DNA of 57,607 bases from Bacteroidia bacterium (GTDB taxonomy: Bacteria > Bacteroidota > Bacteroidia > 2-12-FULL-35-15): positions 1 through 57,607 of the forward strand of contig JAGVJJ010000023.1 of NCBI GenBank assembly GCA_020051175.1. The letters are read 5' to 3'. Below the pieces are notes generated by a model. The model was not told the DNA's origin and did no database searches. It saw only the letters and a list, made by a program, of their open reading frames with translations. This document shows positions 6,460-14,652 of the stretch, in pieces (the first letter of the stretch is position 1; every line of letters starts with the position of its first letter). The position numbers were made by a program, and so were the translations under genes.

Positions 6460-8448
6460 TCAATACACTACGGCAATAGTACCCGTTTTCTGTGTATAGT
6501 TCTTTAATTGTCCTTTAACCCTTGGTATATAGGCCACCTGGCACACATACACACCCTGCTCCACTTTATGGCCGTTGTAAACACCATTCCATCCTTCGTT
6601 TTCATTTTTTGACTCAAAAAGCAGTTCCCCCCAGCGGTTATATATCCTCATGCTGTAATCCGTTACATCACAATAATGAACAGGCTGAAATACATCGTTC
6701 ATACCATTGCCATTCGGACTGAATGCATTGGGCATAAAAAAATCACATTCACATTTTGAAAACATGAGGTTAATAGTATCGCTGGATATACAGCCATTGC
6801 TGCTTTCTATCGTGAGCCAATAGGTACCTGCCTCCGTTACATGAATTGAATCCACAGTACTGCCGGTGCTCCAACTGTATATACAGCCGCTGCATTGAGG
6901 GGCCTGCAGCGTGGTGGTGCTGTCCTCACAGTTTATAATATTCTCACCGAGATGGGCTTCCACCACCGGCATAGTGGACACAACCACTGTATCACTTATA
7001 GTATCAAGGCCACAATTGTATGTTACCGTAAGAACATAAACACCGGGCTGATTGATAGAAACAGAAGGTGTTGTAGCACCAGTAGACCACAGATAACTAT
7101 CAAACCCGGCACTGGTGATGTTTTGCAGAATCAATGTTGCGTTGGAACACACAGCAGTATCATTGCCAATATCTAAATCCAAGGGCTCTGACGAGCTGCA
7201 AAAAGTGTTTCCGGAAGTTACGGTTGTTTCCGCAAGACAACTCCTGGAAACAACGTCTAAGTTCGAAGATATTGCATTTGTTTGTATAAACACCTGAACT
7301 CTTATAAGTGTTGTAAGCGGGGCATTAACAGTGGTTTCACAGGAAGTGTGATATGCATTGTCCATTTTCGCAAAAAAAGGATAGCTGCCCCACCCCTGTA
7401 CATCGCCCGTAACAACAGGGATACCATTGCCTGTAAAACACATGTCTTCTCCGTACAGGAGCATATCCACCCCACCAAAATTAATTGACCCTTTTGCCAC
7501 AACATTCAGATCGTTGTCAAATTCCACAACTGTCGCATGATTCAGGCCGCTTCCGTTGTCCCAGTAATTAAATACACCTGCAAAATTTCCATTGCTCCTT
7601 TTATACAAAAATGGTGGTGTTCCTGTAAAGCTTGTTTGTACAGTATTTATGTGTTCCCCCATAAAGCCCATTTTTGTTAAGTTGATGAATGAGGTGCCGG
7701 GATTTTCATAAGAAGTAAATATATAGCCATCGTTTATTTCGAGGGGGGCAAAATAATTATAAACACCGGCTGAAGAATATTGAGAAGTCCATTGTACTGT
7801 ACCATTATTATCCGTTTTGATAAAAACATCCCCGGTCCTGGCAAGCACACCATCATCAGAAGTCACAATGGCCCCACCCCAGATACCGCCATGATCATAA
7901 AATTTTGTCCATATCACACTTCCTGCCGGACTGATTTTACTGATACTGTTATACAAAGGGTTGTTATTTACATGCGATGCATTTCCGAAAACAATAAAGT
8001 TTCCCTGGCTGTCGAGGTCGATTGTATAAGGATAAAAATTATAAGAACCGTCCTCGTATGTTTTGCTCCAGCTAACATTCCCTGATGCATCCAATGCAGT
8101 AAGCTGGTATGAGGCTGCAGGTCCGTTTTGCGCCCTTGTAAGTATTACAAAGCCATCAGCTGCTGTTACAACAATATCACACAAGCCCCCCATGTGCGCA
8201 TTCCCGGGCAATGTATATTTTTTGCTCCAGGATGCAATGCCACAGCTACTAAATTTTGTGAGTCTCAGGCTGTCTTTGGAAAATATAGCCCAGCCCAAAT
8301 CGGAGGTGGGCAATATGCGCTGAGCAGAGCCATAGGAAAGATCGTCTACCGATTTAACAAATCTTTGCTGAGCTGGCAGCTCTACAAAAAAAACAATTAA
8401 AAATAATATAGCAACAAGGTATTTCATAACCTGCCGCATAAGATGCAC
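6460..8448 (-). CDS. T9SS type B cargo with beta-propeller-like N-terminal half
   Basis: A 662-residue exported protein. The signal peptide covers about residues 8-27 (cleavage near PAQQ). Residues 30-380 are a chain of propeller-like blades with recurring D.G...W...Y.. patterns (GWAIFSKDSLRLTKF, GSVIWTKFYD), typical of delta-60/SBBP-like repeats. Residues 420-560 hold two Ig-like segments (YLWSTGATTPS, YSWSTGSTVDS). The last 90 residues are the gliding-motility-associated type B sorting domain: PNAFSPNGNGMND, YNRWGELLFES and GWNGVYNG. Type B proteins are exported by T9SS and are often secreted or attached by other means. Three Met codons lie in the first eight residues; Met8 would give the tightest signal peptide. 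Confidence 0.9.
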   Translation of the reverse strand: MHLMRQVMKYLVAILFLIVFFVELPAQQRFVKSVDDLSYGSAQRILPTSDLGWAIFSKDSLRLTKFSSCGIASWSKKYTLPGNAHMGGLCDIVVTAADGFVILTRAQNGPAASYQLTALDASGNVSWSKTYEDGSYNFYPYTIDLDSQGNFIVFGNASHVNNNPLYNSISKISPAGSVIWTKFYDHGGIWGGAIVTSDDGVLARTGDVFIKTDNNGTVQWTSQYSSAGVYNYFAPLEINDGYIFTSYENPGTSFINLTKMGFMGEHINTVQTSFTGTPPFLYKRSNGNFAGVFNYWDNGSGLNHATVVEFDNDLNVVAKGSINFGGVDMLLYGEDMCFTGNGIPVVTGDVQGWGSYPFFAKMDNAYHTSCETTVNAPLTTLIRVQVFIQTNAISSNLDVVSRSCLAETTVTSGNTFCSSSEPLDLDIGNDTAVCSNATLILQNITSAGFDSYLWSTGATTPSVSINQPGVYVLTVTYNCGLDTISDTVVVSTMPVVEAHLGENIINCEDSTTTLQAPQCSGCIYSWSTGSTVDSIHVTEAGTYWLTIESSNGCISSDTINLMFSKCECDFFMPNAFSPNGNGMNDVFQPVHYCDVTDYSMRIYNRWGELLFESKNENEGWNGVYNGHKVEQGVYVCQVAYIPRVKGQLKNYTQKTGTIAVVY

Positions 8449-8565
8449 TTTATATGCCTAAAGGTTGCATCCTAAAAAAATATTTTTCTTTCGCTTAGGG
8501 CGCCTGTTTAAATAAAGACCCAAACGGAAATCTTATTTCAATCAACACTTGAAGAGGAATGACAT

Positions 8566-8778
8566 TCACAAAAGAACTTCACAATAATGGCCGAAACTGT
8601 CCAATAACTGCATTACTTCTAGCGGCTTGATGCCGGCACCTTCCACTCTAAGCACTTTATCACAATCCTCCAAATCAAAACTTACTTTAACACCCGGTAT
8701 GCTTTCCTGGATTTTCTGAATAAGCAACCCTGCTATTGCCGCATCACTTACAGACGTTTTAAACACCTCAACCATCAT
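8566..8778 (-). CDS. Small conserved HMA-like fold protein
   Basis: A 70-residue protein of a small family seen in many Bacteroidetes: VEVFKTSVSDAAIAG, then GVKVSFDLEDCDKVLRVEG and a final helix-strand LLDSFGHYCEVLL. The beta-alpha-beta pattern resembles the heavy-metal-associated (HMA) ferredoxin-like fold, but the CxxC metal site is absent. The function is unknown. Its start codon overlaps the stop codon of the upstream VOC gene by 4 bp (8775-8778), so the two are translationally coupled. Confidence 0.75.
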   Translation of the reverse strand: MMVEVFKTSVSDAAIAGLLIQKIQESIPGVKVSFDLEDCDKVLRVEGAGIKPLEVMQLLDSFGHYCEVLL

Positions 8779-9188
8779 GCTTTTGCCTCATTACAATACA
8801 ACAGCCAGCTATTGTCATACTTATCTTTTAATGCAGCCATTATTGTTTTATTAAACTTGCTTTCCGGGGGATACTGTTCTTCACCACCTTTTGTAAGCTT
8901 TTTATAAATACTTCGCAGCGCCCTTTCATTATCACAATGCAGAAAAACAGATACAGCGTTTCCTTTCGTCAATCCGCTTTCACCCACCATATCAGAAGCC
9001 ATAAGTACTAAAGTCCCTTTTACCAGTTTTGCCTGCAGTATCAGCTTTTTCATTCGTGCCGGCATTTTTTCTGCAAGTGCTGATTCACCAACAGTTTGAA
9101 ACACAAGCGTTCCCCCAAGACATTTTTTATAAAAGGTCATGGCTTCATGGCAATTGCCGCTAAATGTAAGATAGGGGATGGTTTGCAT
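8775..9188 (-). CDS. VOC-superfamily protein (PhnB-like)
   Basis: A 137-residue protein starting MQTIPYLTFSGNCHEAMTFY, the typical opening of PhnB/glyoxalase-fold proteins, followed by LGGTLVFQTVGES, a lysine-rich insert, LVLMASDM and the closing D.YDNSWLLYC strand. The frame extends 32 codons upstream, but that extension is non-conserved in character and I place the start at 9188. The VOC fold binds a metal or a small ligand; the substrate is not deducible. It overlaps the downstream 70-aa gene by 4 bp. Confidence 0.85.
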   Translation of the reverse strand: MQTIPYLTFSGNCHEAMTFYKKCLGGTLVFQTVGESALAEKMPARMKKLILQAKLVKGTLVLMASDMVGESGLTKGNAVSVFLHCDNERALRSIYKKLTKGGEEQYPPESKFNKTIMAALKDKYDNSWLLYCNEAKA

Positions 9189-9406
9189 TAAAGGGAAGCT
9201 GAATAATTTTACTACAAATCGGGGGCTAATCAATTCCGTAAGCCTTACACGCGTTTCTCGACCGGCCCGAAATGAGGGCCGCACCTGTCGTCTCCGAACA
9301 TTTCTGAGTCTCTTAACAACTTAGTTTTTTTAGTAAAGTAGCGTTGTCATTTCAAGCTGATCGGGAAAGTGTGTAGCCCTCTATTAGATATAGGTGCTGT
9401 AAAAAA

Positions 9407-9880
9407 CTATGCATTCATCAGCGTTTCAATGTCGAATTTACGCATCTGCATAAATGCTTTGGTCACGCGTGGCGCTTTCTGAGGGTCTTTCAGCAGCTCA
9501 GGTAAAATTGCCGGAGTGATTTGCCAGGAAACACCGAATTTATCCTTTAGCCAGCCGCACATGCTCTCCTGCCCTCCATCTTTGGTAAGAGCATCCCAGT
9601 AAAAATCAATTTCTTCCTGCGTATCGCAAAGTACCTGGAAAGAAACAGCCTCATTGAATTTAAAGACAGGGCCACCGTTCAAAGCGGTAAAATCCTGGCC
9701 ATTGATAGTGAAGGACACTGTCATTACCGTTCCTTCTTTCTGTCCGTGGATCTCAAAACCTTCTTTGGTATACCTGTTTATCGTATTGATTTTTGAATCC
9801 TTAAACACAGATGTATACAGATTCGCAGCTTCCTCTGCCTGGTTATCGAACCACAAACATGGAGTAATTTGTTTTATCAT
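9407..9880 (-). CDS. VOC protein of the 3-demethylubiquinone methyltransferase-like (PhnB) family
   Basis: A 157-residue protein with the family's signature run: ITPCLWFDNQAEEAANLYTS at the N-terminus, GTVMTVSFTINGQDFTALNG, FNEAVSFQVLCDTQEEIDFY, and the C-terminal CGWLKDKFGVSWQITP, then RVTKAFMQMRKFDI. Length matches the family. Despite the historical name, members are glyoxalase-fold proteins without shown methyltransferase activity. It lies on the same strand as the other VOC protein, 218 bases upstream of it. The intervening sequence holds dispersed palindromic repeats. Confidence 0.9.
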   Translation of the reverse strand: MIKQITPCLWFDNQAEEAANLYTSVFKDSKINTINRYTKEGFEIHGQKEGTVMTVSFTINGQDFTALNGGPVFKFNEAVSFQVLCDTQEEIDFYWDALTKDGGQESMCGWLKDKFGVSWQITPAILPELLKDPQKAPRVTKAFMQMRKFDIETLMNA

Positions 9881-10005
9881 GATTAAAAATTTTATTAGTT
9901 AAGTTCAGCAATGAAGAATCCGTGCCAGTTATAAACCAGCCAATTTTAAATTACATAATTTTTTGGGGTACGAGTATTTTTCTGTCGGGGTTAGCCAGAC
10001 ATAGT

Positions 10006-10047
10006 CCCGGCCAGGATTGCAGAGAAGCCCTTAAAATCCTGGCCGGG
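10006..10047. terminator. 13-bp perfect hairpin downstream of the SRPBCC genes
   Basis: CCCGGCCAGGATT (10006-10018) pairs perfectly with AATCCTGGCCGGG (10035-10047) around a 16-nt loop, 22 bases past the end of the minus-strand gene at 10069. There is no U-tract on either side. It may act as a terminator or 3'-stabilising structure, or be a dispersed palindrome. Confidence 0.5.
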
Positions 10048-10068
10048 GGATGCTAAAAAGAAGCTTTA

Positions 10069-10605
10069 CTACCTGCCTTCCAATATGCGCTTTACATTCT
10101 GCAGATTGGTAGTTTGAGCTTCTGCAATCATTTTTTTGCCAAACAAGTATGCTGGAAGATTAAACGGATACGGAGAGTTGCTATAAAACTCAGCAGTAAT
10201 CACCGTCTGGCTATCTGATACAGCTTTAAACAGGTAAGCAGCCTTTGCATCCCCTTCAAACGGACGTTTAAAGCGCAAATCCACATCCATGCGTTCAGGG
10301 CTGAGCGCTGTAATTTCCTGCTCACCTTCGCCTACGTCTTCCAGCTTACTGTTCCATTTTTGAATAGCTCCAACAGTACCGTCAGTACCCACAATCTGAG
10401 GGTTGAGATTGGGATCTTCCATTACCCAGATACTGTAATTTTTCTGATTATCAAGTAGGCGAATATAGTCGTACACCTCCTGCTGAGATTTGTTGATAGT
10501 TTCAGACACCGCTACGGTGTATGTTCTTGGGATAAATATTGCCACAATAAAAGGCAATAAAATAATACACACAATTACTATTACTATTTTTTTCCAGAGT
10601 TTCAT
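10069..10605 (-). CDS. Membrane-anchored SRPBCC (polyketide cyclase-like) protein
   Basis: A 178-residue protein with one N-terminal transmembrane helix (residues 7-27) followed by a START/SRPBCC domain: INKSQQEVYDYIRLLDNQKN, W..WNS.LEDVGEGEQEI, then a membrane-proximal tail RILEGR. SRPBCC domains form a helix-grip cavity for lipids or other hydrophobic ligands. It starts 26 bases after the tandem SRPBCC gene at 10632-11513, so the two likely form an operon. Confidence 0.85.
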   Translation of the reverse strand: MKLWKKIVIVIVCIILLPFIVAIFIPRTYTVAVSETINKSQQEVYDYIRLLDNQKNYSIWVMEDPNLNPQIVGTDGTVGAIQKWNSKLEDVGEGEQEITALSPERMDVDLRFKRPFEGDAKAAYLFKAVSDSQTVITAEFYSNSPYPFNLPAYLFGKKMIAEAQTTNLQNVKRILEGR

Positions 10606-10631
10606 TGATTACTATTGTTTTAGGTTAAATC

Positions 10632-11513
10632 TTATTTTTCACAGATTGCTTTCAGCTTTTTCAGTGCTTTAGGCCATGCAACCATAAAATAAGCATTGTA
10701 CTCCCCTGTTCCACCGATCATGTCTATTACAAGCGTTGTTTTCCCATTATCATCATTGAACGTATAGTTTTCCAATGCACCTTTCCAGCCTTCTACATGG
10801 GGTCCGGTTGTTACTTCAACACCATCCTGAATAAAGCCAAGGTGTTCAATACTTACAAACTTATTCGGTATGTTTTCTTTAATGGTGCTAACCATTCCGC
10901 CTTCATTTCCCTTTTCATCAGTACCAACAAACAGGATTTTCGAACCCTTATCCCATGAGCCTTTGTAGCGCGAAGTAGGATTGAACTCAGCAGTCCATTC
11001 CCGGTAAGTGTTTTCGGCAAGCATTGTGTCATACACTTTTGAGACCGGTGTATTGATGCTGATTTCAAAGTGAAGGGATTTAAGCGTATCGATTGTTTCG
11101 GTATATTTTTTGAAATTATCCAGGATGGCCTGCCACCCGCCACGCTGCATTTCCACAGGGTTTTGTGTTTCTGCATCAAATGTTTCTGTCACTTTGGTAA
11201 AATCCCCTTCCGGAGTAAATACAACCTCTACTCTTCGTCCATCGCTCATAAAATATTCAATCAGCTTATTCTCCTCTACTTTGGTGTATTCACCGCCAAA
11301 TTCAAAACCAAAACTACCGTCTTTGGCTTCCATACGTGATGCAAATTTACCGCCTACACGCAAATCATTTTCTGACCAGGGTGTATGCCAGTCCGGTGAG
11401 GCCGTGTTCCAGTTGATGATATGCTCAGGTGTTGACCATAATGCCCAGACTTTTTCTACAGGAGCCTTGATAACAGCTTCTACTGTAACGCTTATTTTAT
11501 CAGTTGTTGTCAT
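10632..11513 (-). CDS. Tandem SRPBCC/AHSA1 fusion protein
   Basis: A 293-residue cytosolic protein made of two SRPBCC domains. Domain 1 (about 1-145) begins ISVTVEAVIKAPVEKVWALW, carries GGKFASRMEAKDGS and closes with GGWQAILDNFKKYTE, the usual AHSA1 end. Domain 2 (about 150-293) begins HFEISINTPVSKVYDTMLAE, has REWTAEFNPTSRYKGSWDKG and ends KALKKLKAICEK. Single-domain forms are common; a fused pair is less so. The frame extends 19 codons upstream with a GTG start, but ATG at 11513 fits the domain start. The gene is divergent from a GlxA-type regulator. Confidence 0.9.
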   Translation of the reverse strand: MTTTDKISVTVEAVIKAPVEKVWALWSTPEHIINWNTASPDWHTPWSENDLRVGGKFASRMEAKDGSFGFEFGGEYTKVEENKLIEYFMSDGRRVEVVFTPEGDFTKVTETFDAETQNPVEMQRGGWQAILDNFKKYTETIDTLKSLHFEISINTPVSKVYDTMLAENTYREWTAEFNPTSRYKGSWDKGSKILFVGTDEKGNEGGMVSTIKENIPNKFVSIEHLGFIQDGVEVTTGPHVEGWKGALENYTFNDDNGKTTLVIDMIGGTGEYNAYFMVAWPKALKKLKAICEK

Positions 11514-11577
11514 TAGTTTTAGGTTTATCGGTTTTGATAGTGCAAACATACAAAGCATTTCTGTACGCACACCAATA

Positions 11578-11780
11578 CAAAAACGACAAATGAGGGGTTA
11601 TTTGCGACAGGCATTTTTTGAGCCCGAAGAGCAGGAACAGCTGTGTGGGTTAGAAGAGGTTAACACTTCAGCAACAAAAAATGCAGTATTCAAAAATCTT
11701 ATTTTGAAGTGATTTAGGGCCCCACCGGGCCAACATAAAATGACACAAAAAGATACAAGAGGGTTGTTTGCGACAAGAAT
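11578..11780. promoter_or_regulatory. Direct repeat pair in the SRPBCC/GlxA divergent region
   Basis: Two related stretches, 11578-11614 and 11745-11780, share an A-rich block, GAGGG(G)TT, then (A/G)TTTGCGACA. One sits upstream of the SRPBCC operon, the other ends 17 bases before the regulator's ATG. The placement suits an operator pair for the GlxA-type AraC protein. That assignment is inference. Confidence 0.45.
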
Positions 11781-11797
11781 ATGTTTATTTTTACAGC

Positions 11798-12775
11798 ATG
11801 AAAAACATTTCCATCCTTGTTCCTGAAAGCTGTGTGTTGCAGGCCATTGCCGATCCACAGTATTGCTTTTCCGCTGTTAACCAGTTTTTGGCCGTATCGG
11901 GCAAAAAACCATTGTTTAATATAGAACTGGTGGGCCTGAAAAAAGAAATAAAATTAAACGATGGCAGGTTTTCCGTAACTACGGACAAACTCATAAAGGA
12001 CGTAAAAAAAACAGATCTTATATTTATTCCCGCCCTTTTTGGTGATATGCAGCAGGCTGTTGCAGCCAACAAAAAACTGGCACCCTGGATTGTGGAGCAG
12101 TATAACAAAGGTGCCGAAGTAGCATCCTTGTGTGTTGGTGCTTTTATGCTGGCTTCTACAGGGCTTTTGAACGGTAAAAAATGTTCTACCCACTGGGGCT
12201 TTACCAGTGAATTCCGCGAAATGTTCCCGGAAGTGGATGTTCAGGATGGAAGCATTATCACGGAAGAAAACCGCCTCTATTCCAGCGGGGGCGCCAATTC
12301 CTACTGGAACCTGCTGCTGCACCTGGTTGAAAAATATACGGATCGCGATACGGCCATTCTTACCTCCAAATACTTTGCTATTGATATAAGCCGCAATAGC
12401 CAGGCTGCATTTGCATTGTTTAAAGGCCAGAAACAGCACCAGGATGAGGCGATACGAAAAGCCCAGGAATACATTGAAAACAATATTGAAGAAAAGCTTA
12501 GTGTAGATGATTTGGCAAGCAATGCGGCTCTGGGCCGCAGAAGCTTTGAGCGCAGGTTCAAGCTGGCCACCAACAACTCCGTTCTGGAGTACATCCAACG
12601 TGTTAAGATTGAGGCCGCCAAACGCAGCTTTGAAAGCAGCCGTAAGAATATCAATGAAGTAATGTTTGATGTGGGTTATACGGATACCAAAGCTTTCCGC
12701 ACCACCTTCAAAAAAATTACCGGGCTTACACCCATTGAATACCGTAATAAATACAACAAATTATCGCTGACTTAA
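11798..12775 (+). CDS. GlxA-family transcriptional regulator (DJ-1/PfpI + AraC HTH)
   Basis: A 325-residue regulator. Residues 1 to about 190 are a DJ-1/PfpI-like domain (NISILVPESCVLQAI, LIFIPALFGD, and the nucleophile-elbow region ASLCVGAFMLASTGLLNG with TTHWGF-like CSTHWGF). Residues about 215-320 are two AraC helix-turn-helix motifs (KLSVDDLASNAALGRRSFER, NINEVMFDVGYTDTKAFRTT, then the TGLTPIEYR close). Proteins of this type usually sense small metabolites and activate adjacent genes. It is divergent from the two SRPBCC genes, and a direct repeat lies between. An upstream extension to 11768 uses a TTG start and lacks similarity, so ATG 11798 is chosen. Confidence 0.92.
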   Translation: MKNISILVPESCVLQAIADPQYCFSAVNQFLAVSGKKPLFNIELVGLKKEIKLNDGRFSVTTDKLIKDVKKTDLIFIPALFGDMQQAVAANKKLAPWIVEQYNKGAEVASLCVGAFMLASTGLLNGKKCSTHWGFTSEFREMFPEVDVQDGSIITEENRLYSSGGANSYWNLLLHLVEKYTDRDTAILTSKYFAIDISRNSQAAFALFKGQKQHQDEAIRKAQEYIENNIEEKLSVDDLASNAALGRRSFERRFKLATNNSVLEYIQRVKIEAAKRSFESSRKNINEVMFDVGYTDTKAFRTTFKKITGLTPIEYRNKYNKLSLT

Positions 12776-12823
12776 AACGGCCTAAAAATTGCTGGTATAC
12801 GCCTAAAGTTTGGTCAGAACTTG

Positions 12824-12831
12824 TATATTTG
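12824..12831 (+). promoter_or_regulatory. -7 element TATATTTG
   Basis: A perfect TAnnTTTG element lies 34 bases upstream of the ATG at 12866. A good -33 TTTG at standard spacing is not evident. Its position argues against a start at 12821 for the following gene. Confidence 0.45.
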
Positions 12832-12865
12832 CTTATCTTACTTATGGAATTTATCTAACCCAGTG

Positions 12866-14512
12866 ATGCTTAAACTTCAGTCAATATTCACCCTGATTTT
12901 TGTTGTTGTGTTGTACGGCTTTTCTATTGCCCAGCCAGAGGAAAAACTAAGCGCGGCCGAATACCTTGCTGAGCAGGATTACAACCATGCGCTGGAAGAG
13001 TATTTAAAATTATACAAATCCAAGAAAGACGATCCGGATATCAATTTCAATATTGGTTTGTGCTACCTCAACATCAACGATGACAAGTCTAAGGCCCTGC
13101 CGTATTTCGAATTTGTGTATCAGAAAGGAAGTGCAAAGGATAAAAACGAATTATTGTTTTACCTGGCCAGGGCCAATACCTTTGCCTATAAGTTTGATGA
13201 AGCCATAAAATATTTCACTGAATACCGCAAAACGGTAAATGCAAAACGTTACCCGGAAATTGACCGCTACATCGAGAATTGCGAAAGCGCTAAAATACTG
13301 GTGAAAAACCCGGTAAACGTAACGTTTGAAAACCTTGGCAAAGAAATCAATTCTAAATTCCCGGATTATTATCCGTTTGTGACTGAAGACCAGTCCACGC
13401 TTTACTACACCACCCGCAGGGAGGGCCGCTCACAAAAGCTGAGAAGCTGGCAAGGCTACTTCACTTCGGATGTTTATTTTTCAAAAGTACAGGCCGGGCA
13501 ATGGACCAAGCCAAAGACCATTGGAACCATGATTAATACTGCTGAGGATGAGCAATGTGTATACGTTTCTCCTAATGGCAGAAAAATGATTTTGTATATG
13601 GACAATGAGCTGGCAACAGGCGATTTGTTTATTACAGAAATGGGACCTAAGGCTAAAAGCTTTCCAAAACCCGTAGTGATGGAAGCCCCTATCAATACTG
13701 CGGAACTTGAACTTGAAGGCTGTATCACTGAAGACGGGAGCATTATGATTATTTCCAGCGACCGGCTGGAAGGCCTTGGTGGTACTGACCTGTACATATT
13801 CCGGAAACTCCCTACCGGCAAATGGGGGGAGGGTATTAGCCTGGGGCCCAACATCAACACCATTTACAACGAGTCGTTTCCTGTATTTGATGAAAAAAAC
13901 GGGGTGCTTTATTTTGCTTCTGAAGGGCACTCCAATATGGGTGGCTCAGACATTTTCAAATCCAAATACGATGAAGAAACTCAAACCTTCGGACCTGCAG
14001 TGAATATGGGTTACCCAATCAATACTCCTGAAGAAAACCTTGAATTCACGCTGGCCGGCAATAAAAGGGATGGCTATATTTCTGCTGTACGTAAAGAAGG
14101 ATTCGGGGATTTGGATATTTACAAGGTAACCTTTAATGATGTAGAAGCGCAGGTATCCATTATCAAAGGCATAGTATCTACAAGCGATTCAACAAAAAAA
14201 GAAATTGATGCGATCATAACACTTACGGATGCAAAGACCAATGAAAAGCTGGATTCTAAAAATGTAATCCCACAAAGCGGCAAATACATTTTTTCAGCTG
14301 CTCCCGGCAAATACATTATTACTGTGGAAAGCCCTGGTTATGAAGCATACAAAGAAACCATCAATGTATATGACAAGTCCGATTTTGTATTTGAAATAGA
14401 GAAAAACATCCGCATTTTAAAGCCGGGCGAAGGCCCTGCTGTTCCGGTGAAGGGTGCACCACCAAAACCAGGAACGCCTCAAAAGCCAGGAACAACACCT
14501 AAGAAGGGGTAG
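12866..14512 (+). CDS. PorE-like TPR/PD40/carboxypeptidase-regulatory protein without OmpA domain
   Basis: A 548-residue exported protein with a signal peptide (hydrophobic 6-20, cleavage near SIAQ). Residues about 25-140 are TPR repeats (ALEEYLKLYKSKKDDPDINF). Residues about 170-420 are a PD40/WD40-like propeller with repeats of DGSIMIISSDR, GGTDLYIFRK, GVLYFASEGHSNMGGSDIF. Residues about 435-520 are a carboxypeptidase-regulatory-like domain (IKGIVSTSDSTKK, SGKYIFSAAPGKYIITVES). This is the order seen in PorE-type T9SS-associated lipoproteins and related OmpA-family proteins, but the C-terminal OmpA domain is replaced by a Pro/Lys-rich tail (PKPGTPQKPGTTPKKG). The ATG at 12866 is preferred over the TTG at 12821, which lies next to the promoter element. 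Confidence 0.88.
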   Translation: MLKLQSIFTLIFVVVLYGFSIAQPEEKLSAAEYLAEQDYNHALEEYLKLYKSKKDDPDINFNIGLCYLNINDDKSKALPYFEFVYQKGSAKDKNELLFYLARANTFAYKFDEAIKYFTEYRKTVNAKRYPEIDRYIENCESAKILVKNPVNVTFENLGKEINSKFPDYYPFVTEDQSTLYYTTRREGRSQKLRSWQGYFTSDVYFSKVQAGQWTKPKTIGTMINTAEDEQCVYVSPNGRKMILYMDNELATGDLFITEMGPKAKSFPKPVVMEAPINTAELELEGCITEDGSIMIISSDRLEGLGGTDLYIFRKLPTGKWGEGISLGPNINTIYNESFPVFDEKNGVLYFASEGHSNMGGSDIFKSKYDEETQTFGPAVNMGYPINTPEENLEFTLAGNKRDGYISAVRKEGFGDLDIYKVTFNDVEAQVSIIKGIVSTSDSTKKEIDAIITLTDAKTNEKLDSKNVIPQSGKYIFSAAPGKYIITVESPGYEAYKETINVYDKSDFVFEIEKNIRILKPGEGPAVPVKGAPPKPGTPQKPGTTPKKG

Positions 14513-14569
14513 AATTCCGTAATAAAATTACGACACTTATTGCCCCATCGAGCTCCCGGCAGCCTAGCC

Positions 14570-14600
14570 CCAAGTCTTCGACAGGCTCAGACTGACCACG
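14570..14600. repeat. Dispersed CTTCGACAGGCTCAG-type repeat
   Basis: The stretch CTTCGACAGGCTCAGACTGAC is a single arm of a palindromic family that also appears at 15735-15760 (AACAAGTTCAGAATGACA) and as a full hairpin at 50540-50593. Such elements are scattered in intergenic DNA of many Bacteroidetes. Confidence 0.5.
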
Positions 14601-14652
14601 CAAAAACAGTTTTAAAGACAATAATTGATAAATATCTGAGCACTCAGAGCGG

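Noticed and set aside
11110..11712. 200-codon plus frame over the tandem SRPBCC gene
   Set aside because: Antisense shadow; Ser/Pro-rich low-information sequence.
11954..12598. 214-codon open frame on the minus strand
   Set aside because: It lies antisense inside the well supported GlxA-type regulator gene and its composition (Phe/Val/Asn-rich, no domain) is that of a shadow frame.
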